A stretch of DNA of 64,000 nucleotides from positions 111,768 through 175,767 of the forward strand of contig NZ_JFKA01000008.1 in NCBI RefSeq assembly GCF_002115755.1, written 5' to 3'. A program made the translations under genes and the position numbers. The stretch comes from Thalassospira mesophila (lineage in GTDB: Bacteria > Pseudomonadota > Alphaproteobacteria > Rhodospirillales > Thalassospiraceae). The notes under the pieces are model-generated. The model had not been told where the DNA came from, searched no databases, and was given only the letters and a program-made list of their open reading frames with translations. This document shows, piece by piece, positions 9,130 through 17,535 of this stretch. The number at the start of each line of letters is the position of its first letter. Position 1 is the stretch's first letter.

Positions 9130-9316
9130 AATGGCGGGGTCCTGTTTGTTTGGGCGGGCAGGTAAGCATAGTCGGTGATTGGTCAGAAATAATCATCAAT
9201 AAAATTGACCAGTATCATCAAAACTATTCGATTGTTTGAAAGCCCGCCGGTGGCAAATATGGCGCTGCGGGGCCGGCCCGACTGCGTTAACCAAACAGCA
9301 TTTCAGGAACCAGTTG

Positions 9317-9925
9317 ATGATTTTGCATGATTTTCTGCCATCGGGGAACGGCTATAAAATCCGCTTGATGTTGCGGTTTTTGGGGCAGGAATTTTCCCTG
9401 ACCGAATATGATATTACCAAGGGTGAAACCCGCACGGATGACTTTTTAAACCGTATCAATCCGGTCGGCCGTATTCCGGCGCTGGAATTTGAGGACGGCC
9501 ATGTGCTGGTGGAAAGCAATTCGGTTTTGCTGTTTCTGGCCGAAGGCACGCCGTGGTTGCCAAGCGATAAATGGCAACGGGCCGCCGTCACCCAATGGCT
9601 GTTTTTTGAACAATATGAACACGAACCAACGGTTGCCGTTTTGCGGTCGTGGTTAAGTGTCAAAGGCATGCCCGATTACGGTAAGGCGTTGCTCCCGATC
9701 AAGCAAGCCGGGGCGAAAAACGCACTGGGTGTGATGGAAAACCGCCTGAAAGACCATGACTGGCTGGTCGGCGATTGCTGCTCCATCGCCGATATTGCAT
9801 TATATGCCTATACCCATGTAGCCGACGAAGCCGGGATCGATATGTCGGTATATCCCGGTATCACGCGCTGGGTGGCGCGGTTTGCCACCTTGCCAGATTA
9901 CGTGCCGATTACCTGGAAACCGTAA
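9317..9925 (+). CDS. glutathione S-transferase family protein
   Basis: 202-aa cytoplasmic glutathione transferase. The N-terminal thioredoxin fold includes NPVGRIPALEFEDG with the cis-Pro and VLVESNSVLLFLAEG with the Glu-Ser pair that binds the gamma-glutamyl group. The C-terminal helical domain has the usual DWLVGDCCSIADIALYAY N-cap. The ATG at 9317 is chosen because AGGAA lies upstream and the fold begins at once (MILHDFLPSGNGYK); Ser9 or nearby could be the catalytic residue. Divergent from the LysR gene, which is its likely regulator (inference). Confidence 0.9.
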   Translation: MILHDFLPSGNGYKIRLMLRFLGQEFSLTEYDITKGETRTDDFLNRINPVGRIPALEFEDGHVLVESNSVLLFLAEGTPWLPSDKWQRAAVTQWLFFEQYEHEPTVAVLRSWLSVKGMPDYGKALLPIKQAGAKNALGVMENRLKDHDWLVGDCCSIADIALYAYTHVADEAGIDMSVYPGITRWVARFATLPDYVPITWKP

Positions 9926-9939
9926 TTGAGCGACGGAAA

Positions 9940-9978
9940 CAAGCGGGCCGGGGATTGGTAATATTCCCCGGCTTGTTT
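9940..9978 (+). terminator. putative terminator between convergent genes
   Basis: CCGGGGA/TCCCCGG with an outer CAAG/CTTG pairing forms a hairpin with a short bulge, ending in TTT. It sits just after the glutathione transferase stop and before the end of the convergent oxygenase gene, so it could serve either strand. Confidence 0.5.
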
Positions 9979-10010
9979 GATTTCGGCGTGGATGCTGGCG
10001 ACAGGGCTCG

Positions 10011-11150
10011 TTATTTTTTCATATTCAATGGCTGCACCGTGCCCCGGTTTTTGGCGATCATTTCCTGTTCGTGGCGCGCCCCGGCGGCATCGGTTAAAAA
10101 GGTGAAAATGCCAAAACGTTCGCCTTGGGTCACCGGCCTTGCTTCATGCAACAGCGAGCAGGAAAAAATCAGCGCACCGCCCTGAGGCGGGGCATACAGG
10201 GCCTGACCATATTCGGGAAAATTGACCTGCCCGCCTTCATAGGTGACCGGGTTAAGGTTTAGCGAAACGGCAAAGCGGCGATGGGCGGTAAAGGTTGTTT
10301 TATTGTCGCGATGGCGACCAAAAAAACCTTTGTCATTGCTGTGATAACTCCCAATGCGCAAGGCTTCCATGCTGGCGGTTTGAAACTGAAACGCCTTGAA
10401 AATTTCCGGCAGCACCCGCTTGATGATGCGGTTTTTAACCGCGTCGAACAGCTTTTGATCAAGCAACACCACGTCATTGCGCACTTTGATGGCGGTATCG
10501 CCGCTTTGGTTGCTTTGGCTGCCAATGGAAACACCGTTGGCCTGTTTGTCGCCGGTACGCCAATAGGTTAGCAATTGCTCGCACAGGGCAGGTTCAAGCA
10601 CATTATCAACCACCAGCACCGGTGCCTGGCGCTGAATAATTGAAAACGGCACAATGTCGTGATTGGCCTGGAAATAGCCCATTGCCATTTCAAAACCGTT
10701 CATCGGTGTTGTGGACGAAAACACACCGCCCAGCCGCCCGTCGGGACGAATGGCGATAAAGCTGGTTGTGGTAATGTCAAATACCGGCATCAGCCGGTTT
10801 TCAGGATCAAACAGTACGGTTACAAAATCGGGGATTGCAGCCAGGAAATCGTCGCTCAGGCTGGCTTTGGTGCCAACAATAACCCGATACAGCCGAATAT
10901 TGGCGCCCGACATTTGTTCGGCAAAACCGCTGGCCACCTTAAAATCATCGGGCGATGGCAGGTCCGGCCCCACCCATAACACCAGACTGTCGCCGGCGAT
11001 GCGCTGGTCTGTCAGGTCAACCGGTTTGCCATCAAGACCGGGCAGGGCAATGCGCGGCACCGGGTCGCCTTTATAACAGGCAAGAACGGGCTGGGCGCTG
11101 GCCTTGGTCGCAGGGGCAGCAGATGCAGCGGCGGCGGCAGGTTTTTTCAT
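10011..11150 (-). CDS. thioredoxin-fold/2OG-Fe(II) dioxygenase fusion protein
   Basis: 379-aa two-domain protein. Residues about 25-170 resemble an AhpC/TSA peroxiredoxin fold (GDPVPRIALPGLDGKPVDLT), but the place where the peroxidatic Cys should be reads VGPDLPSPDDF, so this half looks non-catalytic. The C-terminal half is a prolyl-4-hydroxylase-type oxygenase: iron ligands His and Asp in FGRHRDN, the distal His in LLHEARP and the 2-oxoglutarate Arg in GERFGIF. The start at 11150 follows a long low-complexity upstream stretch and gives an Ala-rich N-terminus (MKKPAAAAASAAPATKAS). The substrate is unknown. It is monocistronic, converging on the glutathione transferase gene. Confidence 0.82.
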   Translation of the reverse strand: MKKPAAAAASAAPATKASAQPVLACYKGDPVPRIALPGLDGKPVDLTDQRIAGDSLVLWVGPDLPSPDDFKVASGFAEQMSGANIRLYRVIVGTKASLSDDFLAAIPDFVTVLFDPENRLMPVFDITTTSFIAIRPDGRLGGVFSSTTPMNGFEMAMGYFQANHDIVPFSIIQRQAPVLVVDNVLEPALCEQLLTYWRTGDKQANGVSIGSQSNQSGDTAIKVRNDVVLLDQKLFDAVKNRIIKRVLPEIFKAFQFQTASMEALRIGSYHSNDKGFFGRHRDNKTTFTAHRRFAVSLNLNPVTYEGGQVNFPEYGQALYAPPQGGALIFSCSLLHEARPVTQGERFGIFTFLTDAAGARHEQEMIAKNRGTVQPLNMKK

Positions 11151-11362
11151 GATTTTGGATATCCGGCAAAAACGGGCGGAACAGAGGGCGGGACACACGG
11201 CGGGATAAACGGCAGGATAAAAGATGTAACAGGCGGGGCAGAACAAAAAACGCGCCCGCCGCCTGATCATAGCGGCGTCAGCGCGTTATTGGCAAGCGGT
11301 CGAAAAATTCAACGCAGGTGTTCGCGGGGGCTCGTCGCTTGCGATTGTTCTGTTAGCCGATA

Positions 11363-12505
11363 TCAGTCAAAAAAACGGGTCAGCAATTCATCATAGATCA
11401 AAACCAAATTGTCGATATCTTCGACCATCGCATGTTCATCCACCTTGTGCATGCTTTGCCCGACCAGACCAAATTCGGCGACTTCGCAATATTTGTGAAT
11501 AAAGCGCGCATCGGATGTGCCACCGGTGGTCGACATTTCCGGGCGGTGGCCGGTGATTTTTTCCGACGCATCGGCGATCAACCCGGCCAGCTTGCCCGGT
11601 TCAGACAAAAAGGCTTCGCCCGATATTTTAACCTTTAAATCATGTGCCCCGGCATGGGCCGCACAGGTATCGCGGATCCATTTTTCCAGCTCGTAGCCCT
11701 GATGGGTGTCGTTAAAACGGATGTTAAACGCTGCGCTGACCTTGGCGGGCACCACATTGGTGGCCGGGTTGTTGGCATCAATGGTGGTGACTTCAAGGTT
11801 GCTGGGCTGGAAATGATCGGTGCCGGTGTCAAGCTCACGCGATGTCAGGGCTTCGAGTACCCGGATCAGACGGGGGACCGGGTTATCGGCCAAATGCGGA
11901 TAGGCCACATGTCCCTGCGCGCCGTAAACCGTGACCCAGCCGGTGATGGAGCCGCGACGGCCGACCTTCATCATTTGCCCCAGATATTTTGGGTTGGTGG
12001 GTTCGCCGACCAGGCAGGCATCAAATTTTTCACCGTGCGCATCGCACCATTGCAAAAGCTTGATGGTGCCGTTTACGGCATCGGCTTCTTCATCGCCGGT
12101 GATCAGCAGGCTGATGCTTTCGTCAAAATCGGGGTTGGCGTCCAAAAACCGGTCCAGCGCACCGACAAAGCAGGCAATGCCGGTTTTCATGTCGACGGCA
12201 CCGCGGCCAAACAGCCGCCCGTCAATCACATCGCCGCCAAACGGGGCCACGGTCCATGCAGCTTCATCGCCAGCGGGCACCACATCGGTATGACCGGCAA
12301 AGCAAAAATTGCGGCCTTTGGTGCCCCGGCGCGCATAAAGATTATCGATGCTGTCCCAACCGTCTTCTTCAAACAGTTTGCGTTTAACCTCGAACCCGCG
12401 CGCTTCAAGCGCTGTTTGCAAAACATCGAGCGCCCCGGCATCGGCCGGCGTAACAGACGGGCAACGGATTAACGACTGGGCAAGGGTCAGGGCGGCGGAG
12501 GACAT
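11363..12505 (-). CDS. dapE: succinyl-diaminopimelate desuccinylase
   Basis: Zinc-dependent M20 hydrolase of the succinylase branch of lysine/meso-diaminopimelate synthesis, releasing succinate from N-succinyl-LL-DAP (380 aa). Metal and catalytic motifs are visible: [12 protein letters not shown] (His, Asp), the bridging Asp in [21 protein letters not shown] with the general-base Glu pair, and [11 protein letters not shown] near the C-terminus. The ATG at 12505 is preferred over an upstream ATG at 12562, which falls in a tandem-repeat spacer. It lies downstream of dapD on the same strand, separated by a hairpin and a duplicated 16-mer. Confidence 0.96.
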   Translation of the reverse strand: MSSAALTLAQSLIRCPSVTPADAGALDVLQTALEARGFEVKRKLFEEDGWDSIDNLYARRGTKGRNFCFAGHTDVVPAGDEAAWTVAPFGGDVIDGRLFGRGAVDMKTGIACFVGALDRFLDANPDFDESISLLITGDEEADAVNGTIKLLQWCDAHGEKFDACLVGEPTNPKYLGQMMKVGRRGSITGWVTVYGAQGHVAYPHLADNPVPRLIRVLEALTSRELDTGTDHFQPSNLEVTTIDANNPATNVVPAKVSAAFNIRFNDTHQGYELEKWIRDTCAAHAGAHDLKVKISGEAFLSEPGKLAGLIADASEKITGHRPEMSTTGGTSDARFIHKYCEVAEFGLVGQSMHKVDEHAMVEDIDNLVLIYDELLTRFFD

Positions 12506-12540
12506 TGAGCAATCTCTTTTGCAGGGGAGTGGCGGGGAAC

Positions 12541-12572
12541 AAACATGGCAAGGGACAAACATGGCAAGGGAC
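12541..12572. repeat. perfect tandem duplication of a 16-bp unit
   Basis: The unit AAACATGGCAAGGGAC occurs twice back to back (12541-12556 and 12557-12572) in the dapD-dapE spacer. The second copy runs into the left arm of the hairpin at 12566-12600. It is probably a local slippage duplication. Confidence 0.9.
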
Positions 12573-12600
12573 GAAAACGCGATGTGCGCTTTCGTCCCTT
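12566..12600 (-). terminator. hairpin between dapD and dapE
   Basis: AAGGGACGAAA and TTTCGTCCCTT form a perfect 11-bp stem around a 13-base loop, 31 bases after the dapD stop. No long T-run follows on the minus strand, so it may be a weak terminator, an mRNA-stability element, or a device setting the dapD:dapE ratio. Confidence 0.5.
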
Positions 12601-12630
12601 ATAATCAATCAGATCATCGGCTGACAGCGA

Positions 12631-13488
12631 TCAATCGCGCAGCAATTCGTTGATCGAGGTTTTGGAACGGGTTTTTTCGTCAACCCGTTTAATGATCACA
12701 GCGCAATACAGGTTGGGGCCGGGTTTGCCATTGGGCAGTGGTTTACCCGGAAGCGAGCCTGGAACCACAACCGAATAGGCCGGCACACGACCGATAAAGA
12801 TCTCGCCGGTGTCGCGGTCGATGATTTTGGTGGAGGCACCAATGAAAACACCCATCGAAATGACGGCACCTTCTTCGACAATCACGCCTTCAACAATTTC
12901 CGACCGTGCGCCGATAAAGGCGTTATCTTCAATAATCACCGGGCCAGCCTGCAACGGTTCAAGCACGCCGCCAATACCGGCACCGCCCGAAAGATGAACG
13001 TTTTTGCCGATTTGCGCACAGGAGCCAACGGTGGCCCAGGTATCGACCATTACGCCAGTGTCAACATAGGCACCAAGATTGACAAAGCTGGGCATTAACA
13101 CCGTGCCCGGTGCGATATAGGCCGAGCGGCGCACAATGCTGCCCGGAACGGCGCGGAAACCGGCGGCTTTAAATTCTTCATCACCCCAACCGGCAAATTT
13201 GGACGGAACCTTGTCCCACCAGTTGGTGTTTTCGCCAGGGCCGCCCGAAATGGTGGTCATGTCGTTGAGGCGGAAAGACAGCAAAACCGCCTTTTTCGCC
13301 CACTGGTTCACCGTCCAGCGGCCTTCGTTCTTTTCGGGTGATTTTTCAGCCACGCGCAATGAACCATTATCAAGTGCGGTCAGGGTCTGATCAACAGCTT
13401 TGCGGATTTCGCCCTTGGTGGCCGAGGTGATCTGGTCGCGGTTTTCCCATGCGACATTGATCACGCCTTCAAGTTCCATCTTGTCCAT
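12631..13488 (-). CDS. dapD: 2,3,4,5-tetrahydropyridine-2,6-dicarboxylate N-succinyltransferase
   Basis: DapD, 285 aa, transfers succinyl from succinyl-CoA to tetrahydrodipicolinate in DAP/lysine synthesis. After an N-terminal helical domain (about 1-110), the middle shows hexapeptide repeats of a left-handed beta helix ([60 protein letters not shown]). The C-terminal [15 protein letters not shown] segment contributes to the CoA site. It precedes dapE on the same strand, so both succinylase-branch steps are encoded together. The start at 13488 gives [18 protein letters not shown]. Confidence 0.97.
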   Translation of the reverse strand: MDKMELEGVINVAWENRDQITSATKGEIRKAVDQTLTALDNGSLRVAEKSPEKNEGRWTVNQWAKKAVLLSFRLNDMTTISGGPGENTNWWDKVPSKFAGWGDEEFKAAGFRAVPGSIVRRSAYIAPGTVLMPSFVNLGAYVDTGVMVDTWATVGSCAQIGKNVHLSGGAGIGGVLEPLQAGPVIIEDNAFIGARSEIVEGVIVEEGAVISMGVFIGASTKIIDRDTGEIFIGRVPAYSVVVPGSLPGKPLPNGKPGPNLYCAVIIKRVDEKTRSKTSINELLRD

Positions 13489-13660
13489 CTATGGTCGTCC
13501 TTGCGGTGTGGCTGGTTTTTTCTTCGCGGCGGAGAATGGGCAATGCCGATCGTCAAGTCAACTCTGCCCGTCTGCGTATTTTGACTGATTATAGCTTTCA
13601 ACCGTGCCTGCGTCATTGCAGGAAGGCGAAATAATTGTGGCGATGGCGATAATGCGCCCG

Positions 13661-14368
13661 TTAGCGAACGGCTTTTGCCACCAGCATTTCCAGAAATTCG
13701 GGCAGGTTATCGGTTTCGTGGTCAATGCGCGGGTCATCGCGGCCTTCATGTGCCCAGTCGGAATCGCTATGCACCCAAACCGTTGTCATGCCCATGTCCT
13801 TGGCTGGTAGCAAGTTTTTGGCCATGTCTTCAAAATAGATCGCGTTTTTGGGGTTAATGCCATCGCGTGCCAGCATGCGGTCATAGGGTTGCTGTTCGGG
13901 TTTGGGAATATAGTCGGCATCGACAATGTCGAAAATGGTTTCAAAATGGTTATGAATGCCCAGGCGTTGCATCACCCGTTCGGCGTGGCTGCGTGACGCA
14001 TTGGTGAAAATAACCTTGCGGCACGGCAGGGCAGTTAGCGCCTGTGACAAAACCGGCGAGGGGGCGACAACTGACAGGTCGATATCATGCACCTTGTGCA
14101 GATAATCGGCCGGGTCGATTTTATGTTCCAGCATCAAACCGCGCAGGGTGGTGCCATAGCGGCGAAAATAGTTTTTCTGGATCAGAAATGCCTGTTCATC
14201 GGGCAATCCCAGCGTTTCGCTGACATATTTTTTGATCAGAACGGAAACCTGCGAAAAAAGATCGCATGCCGAGGGATACAGGGTGTTGTCGAGATCAAAG
14301 ATCAAAACACTTTCACGGGTGACAACCGGCAAGTTGGCAGGATCTATCGGCAAGACGGGGCTGTTCAT
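13661..14368 (-). CDS. HAD-family pyrimidine 5'-nucleotidase-like hydrolase
   Basis: 235-aa haloacid-dehalogenase hydrolase. Motif I is LIFDLDNTLYPS (nucleophile and acid/base Asp), motif II is VIFTNASRSHAERV, motif III Lys lies in YIPKPEQQPYDRM and motif IV in AIYFEDMAKNL. The DNTLYP form is typical of the pyrimidine 5'-nucleotidase subgroup (SDT1-like), which dephosphorylates UMP/CMP, but substrates vary widely. The ATG at 14368 has GGAA eight bases upstream; another ATG at 14377 is possible. It is upstream of dapD on the same strand with 172 bases between, so co-transcription is uncertain. Confidence 0.85.
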   Translation of the reverse strand: MNSPVLPIDPANLPVVTRESVLIFDLDNTLYPSACDLFSQVSVLIKKYVSETLGLPDEQAFLIQKNYFRRYGTTLRGLMLEHKIDPADYLHKVHDIDLSVVAPSPVLSQALTALPCRKVIFTNASRSHAERVMQRLGIHNHFETIFDIVDADYIPKPEQQPYDRMLARDGINPKNAIYFEDMAKNLLPAKDMGMTTVWVHSDSDWAHEGRDDPRIDHETDNLPEFLEMLVAKAVR

Positions 14369-14749
14369 CAAATGCATTCCGTTGCTGGGGCGTAAGCGGG
14401 TCGGGTGTGCAAACCGCCAGGGACAACCCGAAAAATGATCGCTCCTTCATATCGCGACTTGGCCCGATGATGAAGCCCAATCATCGGGATTCTTGATATC
14501 GGCAAGGGTGTGCGATGCACAAAAAGTGCAAAAACGCGGCAAATACAGTTTGAAAGAAGCGGCGAAACGCCATTACGACCTGCAATTGCAGATAAAATTC
14601 GACAAACAGCTGTAAAGACGGTTTTAATTGTCTGCGTGATAATCACGGACTAAACGAATACAAGCTTCCGTGGCAGGGGTGTTCCCGGGGGCGGATGATT
14701 TATGTGGGTTGGTCGAAATGACAGTGCCGTTTAGGCGTGCGAGGGGCAA
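14369..14749. other. divergent intergenic region, no gene seen
   Basis: About 380 bases between the HAD hydrolase (minus strand) and the EAL protein (plus strand). It must hold divergent promoters. Frames here are short, Arg/Cys-rich in translation and without ribosome binding sites. I cannot pick a reliable promoter or operator. Confidence 0.5.
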
Positions 14750-16453
14750 TTGGATAAAAGCCTGAAAAAACATGCGTCGTCTCTGCGTAACGAACGAAAT
14801 CGTTTCGCAGCGCTGGCGTTTGTGTGGGGTGATCTTTTGCTGGAGCTTGACGAAGAGTTCCGGATTGTCTTTGCCTCCGGGGCGGCTGACGGCATTTTAG
14901 GGTTAAGTACCGAACAAATCGACGGTATCCGGTTTGTCGATTTGCTGTCCAGCCAGTTTCGGCCATTGGTTAGCGAAATGCTGAATGTGGCGCGTCGGCG
15001 CGGGCGGATGGATAATGTGCTGGTGCGCTTTACCCGGCCCGACGACAGGGTAAGCCCGCCGGTATCCCTGACCGGCTATTTCCTGCCCGATCTGGGCAGC
15101 CATTTTTTTGTTGCCTTGCGGGTCACTGTGCATTCCCTGCCGCATGATTTGTTGCAAACCATCCGGCGTGACGGCCCGACGGGGTTGCTTGATGAAGAAA
15201 GCCTGTCGCGCGTGGTGACCGAACGCTTGATGGCCCAGCGCGAAACCGGGCAAAACCAGAAATTCTCGCTGTTTACCCTGAACGCATTCGAACCCCTGTG
15301 CGAGCGCATGGAACATGTGGCGCGCGATGAAATGCTTTCGACAATCGGGTCGTTTTTTCGCGCCCATTCGGTGGCAGGCGATACCGCAGGGCGCATAAGC
15401 GCCAGCCAGTTTGGCATGCTTCACAGCCCCGAAGTGCGGATTGGCGACCTTGAACAGCGCATTGCTGAATGTGCCCGCGATGCCGACCCGCAAGGCAAGG
15501 GTATTATCGTGCGCACATCGGAAACCGATTTTACCGCCCATGCCATGCCGCCGGGCGATCTGGCGCGCGGGGTGCTGTATTCGATTCGCCGTTTCTGCGA
15601 CAAACAACAACACAGTTTTACCTTTTCCCGGCTGACCGGGCATATGCCCAATCTGGTCAATGATACCTTTGGTGCCATGCGCGATTTTGGCCAGCGCGTT
15701 GACCGGCTGGAATTTGATGCGGTATATCAGCCGATTGTGCGTTTGCCCTCGGCGGAAATCCACCATTTTGAAGTTCTGGTACGCTTTTATCGCGAAGACG
15801 GCGAACTGATCCCGACCGATCAGCTGATCATGTTTGCCGAACAGGTTAATATGATCCACCGGCTGGATCTGGCGATGATGCGCCGGACCCTGAAATGGAT
15901 ACGCCAGCAGTTAAACGAAGGCATTGATGCCCGTGTTGCCGTAAATGTTTCCGGTCAAAGCCTTGCCAACCCGGATTTTTGCCGGTCGGTGATTGCGTTG
16001 TTTGAACGCAGCAAGGAATGCCTGTCGCAGCTTATGATCGAAATTACCGAAACCGCCGAAATTACCGATCTGGAACATGCGGCAGCGTGGCTGGCGCGGT
16101 TCCGGCAATACGGGGTTGAAATTTGTCTGGATGATTTTGGCACCGGGGCGGCAAATTTCAGTTATCTCAGCGCGCTCGAAGTTGATTACGTCAAAATTGA
16201 CGGTGCTTCGATCCGCCAGTCGTTAAAAACGCAAAAAGGCCGGGCATTTTTGCGATCCTTGGTCGGTCTGTGTCATCAGCTTGATATCGAAGTGGTGGCC
16301 GAAATGATCGAAACCGACGACATGCGCGATCTGGTGACCAAGGCCGGGTTTGATTTTGCCCAAGGCTATCTGTTTGGCAAACCGGAAAAAGACATTACCA
16401 GTTACTGGCGCAAACTGCGTTCGCGGCGAAAAAGCAAAAATAAACCTTCCTGA
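14750..16453 (+). CDS. PAS/degenerate GGDEF/EAL c-di-GMP phosphodiesterase
   Basis: 567-aa cytoplasmic signalling protein without membrane segments. Residues about 25-135 look PAS-like (ELDEEFRIVFASGAADGIL). About 140-290 is a GGDEF-like region lacking a recognisable GGDEF loop, and about 310-560 is an EAL domain. All EAL catalytic positions appear kept: FEVLVRF (Glu), VAVNVSGQS (Asn), IEITET (Glu), CLDDFGTG (Asp-Asp), VKIDG (Lys), VVAEMIET (Glu) and FAQGYLFGKP (Gln). It is therefore predicted to degrade c-di-GMP. The start is a TTG at 14750 with GAGGGG four bases upstream; there is no better ATG. It precedes the flagellin gene, suggesting a motility role (inference). Confidence 0.88.
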   Translation: MDKSLKKHASSLRNERNRFAALAFVWGDLLLELDEEFRIVFASGAADGILGLSTEQIDGIRFVDLLSSQFRPLVSEMLNVARRRGRMDNVLVRFTRPDDRVSPPVSLTGYFLPDLGSHFFVALRVTVHSLPHDLLQTIRRDGPTGLLDEESLSRVVTERLMAQRETGQNQKFSLFTLNAFEPLCERMEHVARDEMLSTIGSFFRAHSVAGDTAGRISASQFGMLHSPEVRIGDLEQRIAECARDADPQGKGIIVRTSETDFTAHAMPPGDLARGVLYSIRRFCDKQQHSFTFSRLTGHMPNLVNDTFGAMRDFGQRVDRLEFDAVYQPIVRLPSAEIHHFEVLVRFYREDGELIPTDQLIMFAEQVNMIHRLDLAMMRRTLKWIRQQLNEGIDARVAVNVSGQSLANPDFCRSVIALFERSKECLSQLMIEITETAEITDLEHAAAWLARFRQYGVEICLDDFGTGAANFSYLSALEVDYVKIDGASIRQSLKTQKGRAFLRSLVGLCHQLDIEVVAEMIETDDMRDLVTKAGFDFAQGYLFGKPEKDITSYWRKLRSRRKSKNKPS

Positions 16454-16486
16454 CAAACGCCTGTTTCCCGCCGTTTTTGCCCGATG

Positions 16487-16521
16487 AATGACGTCCTTGA
16501 AAAAAGGGCGTCATTTTTTTT
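16487..16521 (+). terminator. Rho-independent terminator after the EAL gene
   Basis: AATGACGTCCTT and AAGGGCGTCATT form a 12-bp stem (one mismatch-tolerant position) around GAAAA, followed by a run of eight T residues. It separates the EAL gene from flagellin. Confidence 0.85.
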
Positions 16522-16633
16522 GTAAAAATTGCGCCAGTTTTCCCTGTCTCCCGCGTGGATATCTGTACCGGCCGGCATTCCGGTCGGCTGGCAGGTATGT
16601 CAAATCCACAATATCCATATAGGAGACAGGGTC

Positions 16634-17452
16634 ATGCCCACTATTAACACCAATATGTCGGCTACACTGGCGGTATCGAACCTGAACAAGACCAACGACG
16701 AAATGTCGTCGGTCCTGACCGCAATGTCGAGCGGCAAAAGCATCAACTCTGCATCAGACGATGCTTCTGGCCTTGCTGTTTATACCGCGATGTCGGTTGA
16801 TTATGCTGCCTGGGAACAGGCGGGCGACAATTCTGAAATTGCCAATGCCATTCTGGAAACCGCCGATGGTGGTTTGTCGGCCGTTTCGGACATTCTTGAA
16901 CGGATGTACGAACTGGCATCAGAAGCAGCCTCTGGCTCGGTGACCGATACCGAACGTGGGTATCTGGACTCGGAATATCAGGATCTGGCAACCCAGATTT
17001 CCTCGACTGTGGCATCGACCACCTATTTCGATAACCAGTTGCTGAACGGCGCCTATGATGAAGGCTTTCTGGTATCAGCCGATTCTTCTGATGCCAATGC
17101 CACCATCCAGGTCACGCTGTCCACCGATTTCAGTGCCTTGACCCTGGTTGGTACCGACCTGACCGATTCAACCAATGCCGCTGCCGCCCTGACCGCGCTT
17201 GATGCCGATATTCAAACGGTTTCTTCGGGCCGGGCACAAATTGGTGCGCTGGAATCCCGGTTTGATTTTGCCTCCGACGTTATCGACACGGCAACGACCA
17301 ACCTGGAATCGGCAATGGGCGTTTATATGGATGCCGACGTTGCCGAACTTAGTGCCCAGCAAACCGAACTGGGCGTGAAACTTGATTCCGCCATTCAGGC
17401 CCTGTCGGTTTCAAATTCCAATCTCGAAAAGCTCAGCCGCCTGATGCAATAG
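16634..17452 (+). CDS. fliC: flagellin
   Basis: Filament subunit of 272 aa, a short flagellin consisting mostly of the conserved D0/D1 helices. The N-terminus MPTINTNMSATLAVSNLNKT and the motif SGKSINSASDDASGLAV are diagnostic. The C-terminal helix ends SNSNLEKLSRLMQ. The central variable domain is reduced to about 50 residues. The ATG at 16634 is preceded by AGGAG (16621-16625); an in-frame ATG at 16529 falls in the terminator/leader region and is rejected. It is followed by fliD and fliS, its cap and chaperone. A TPR/GT9-type gene 30 kb away could be involved in glycosylating it (inference). Confidence 0.96.
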   Translation: MPTINTNMSATLAVSNLNKTNDEMSSVLTAMSSGKSINSASDDASGLAVYTAMSVDYAAWEQAGDNSEIANAILETADGGLSAVSDILERMYELASEAASGSVTDTERGYLDSEYQDLATQISSTVASTTYFDNQLLNGAYDEGFLVSADSSDANATIQVTLSTDFSALTLVGTDLTDSTNAAAALTALDADIQTVSSGRAQIGALESRFDFASDVIDTATTNLESAMGVYMDADVAELSAQQTELGVKLDSAIQALSVSNSNLEKLSRLMQ

Positions 17453-17464
17453 GCGCAAATATAA

Positions 17465-17492
17465 CAGGATCGCGCCGGTTGGCGCGGTCCTG
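17465..17492 (+). terminator. strong hairpin between fliC and fliD
   Basis: CAGGATCGCGCC, a GGTT loop and GGCGCGGTCCTG form a 12-bp stem, 12 bases after the flagellin stop. There is no T-run, so it may stabilise the flagellin mRNA 3' end or only partly stop transcription into fliD. Confidence 0.55.
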
Positions 17493-17535
17493 ATGTTGCG
17501 GGTATGTGCCACAGGCATCGTCAAGGAAACCGGTT

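Noticed and set aside
11642..12472. Plus-strand frame of about 276 codons
   Set aside because: Opposite-strand shadow of dapE, with no ribosome binding site and no family content.
14903..15859. Long minus-strand frame of about 318 codons
   Set aside because: Opposite-strand shadow of the EAL gene, with His/Gly/Lys-rich translation and no recognisable domain.
16529..16633. N-terminal extension of flagellin from an upstream in-frame ATG
   Set aside because: The conserved flagellin N-terminus and the ribosome binding site begin at 16634; the extension reads through the terminator of the upstream gene.
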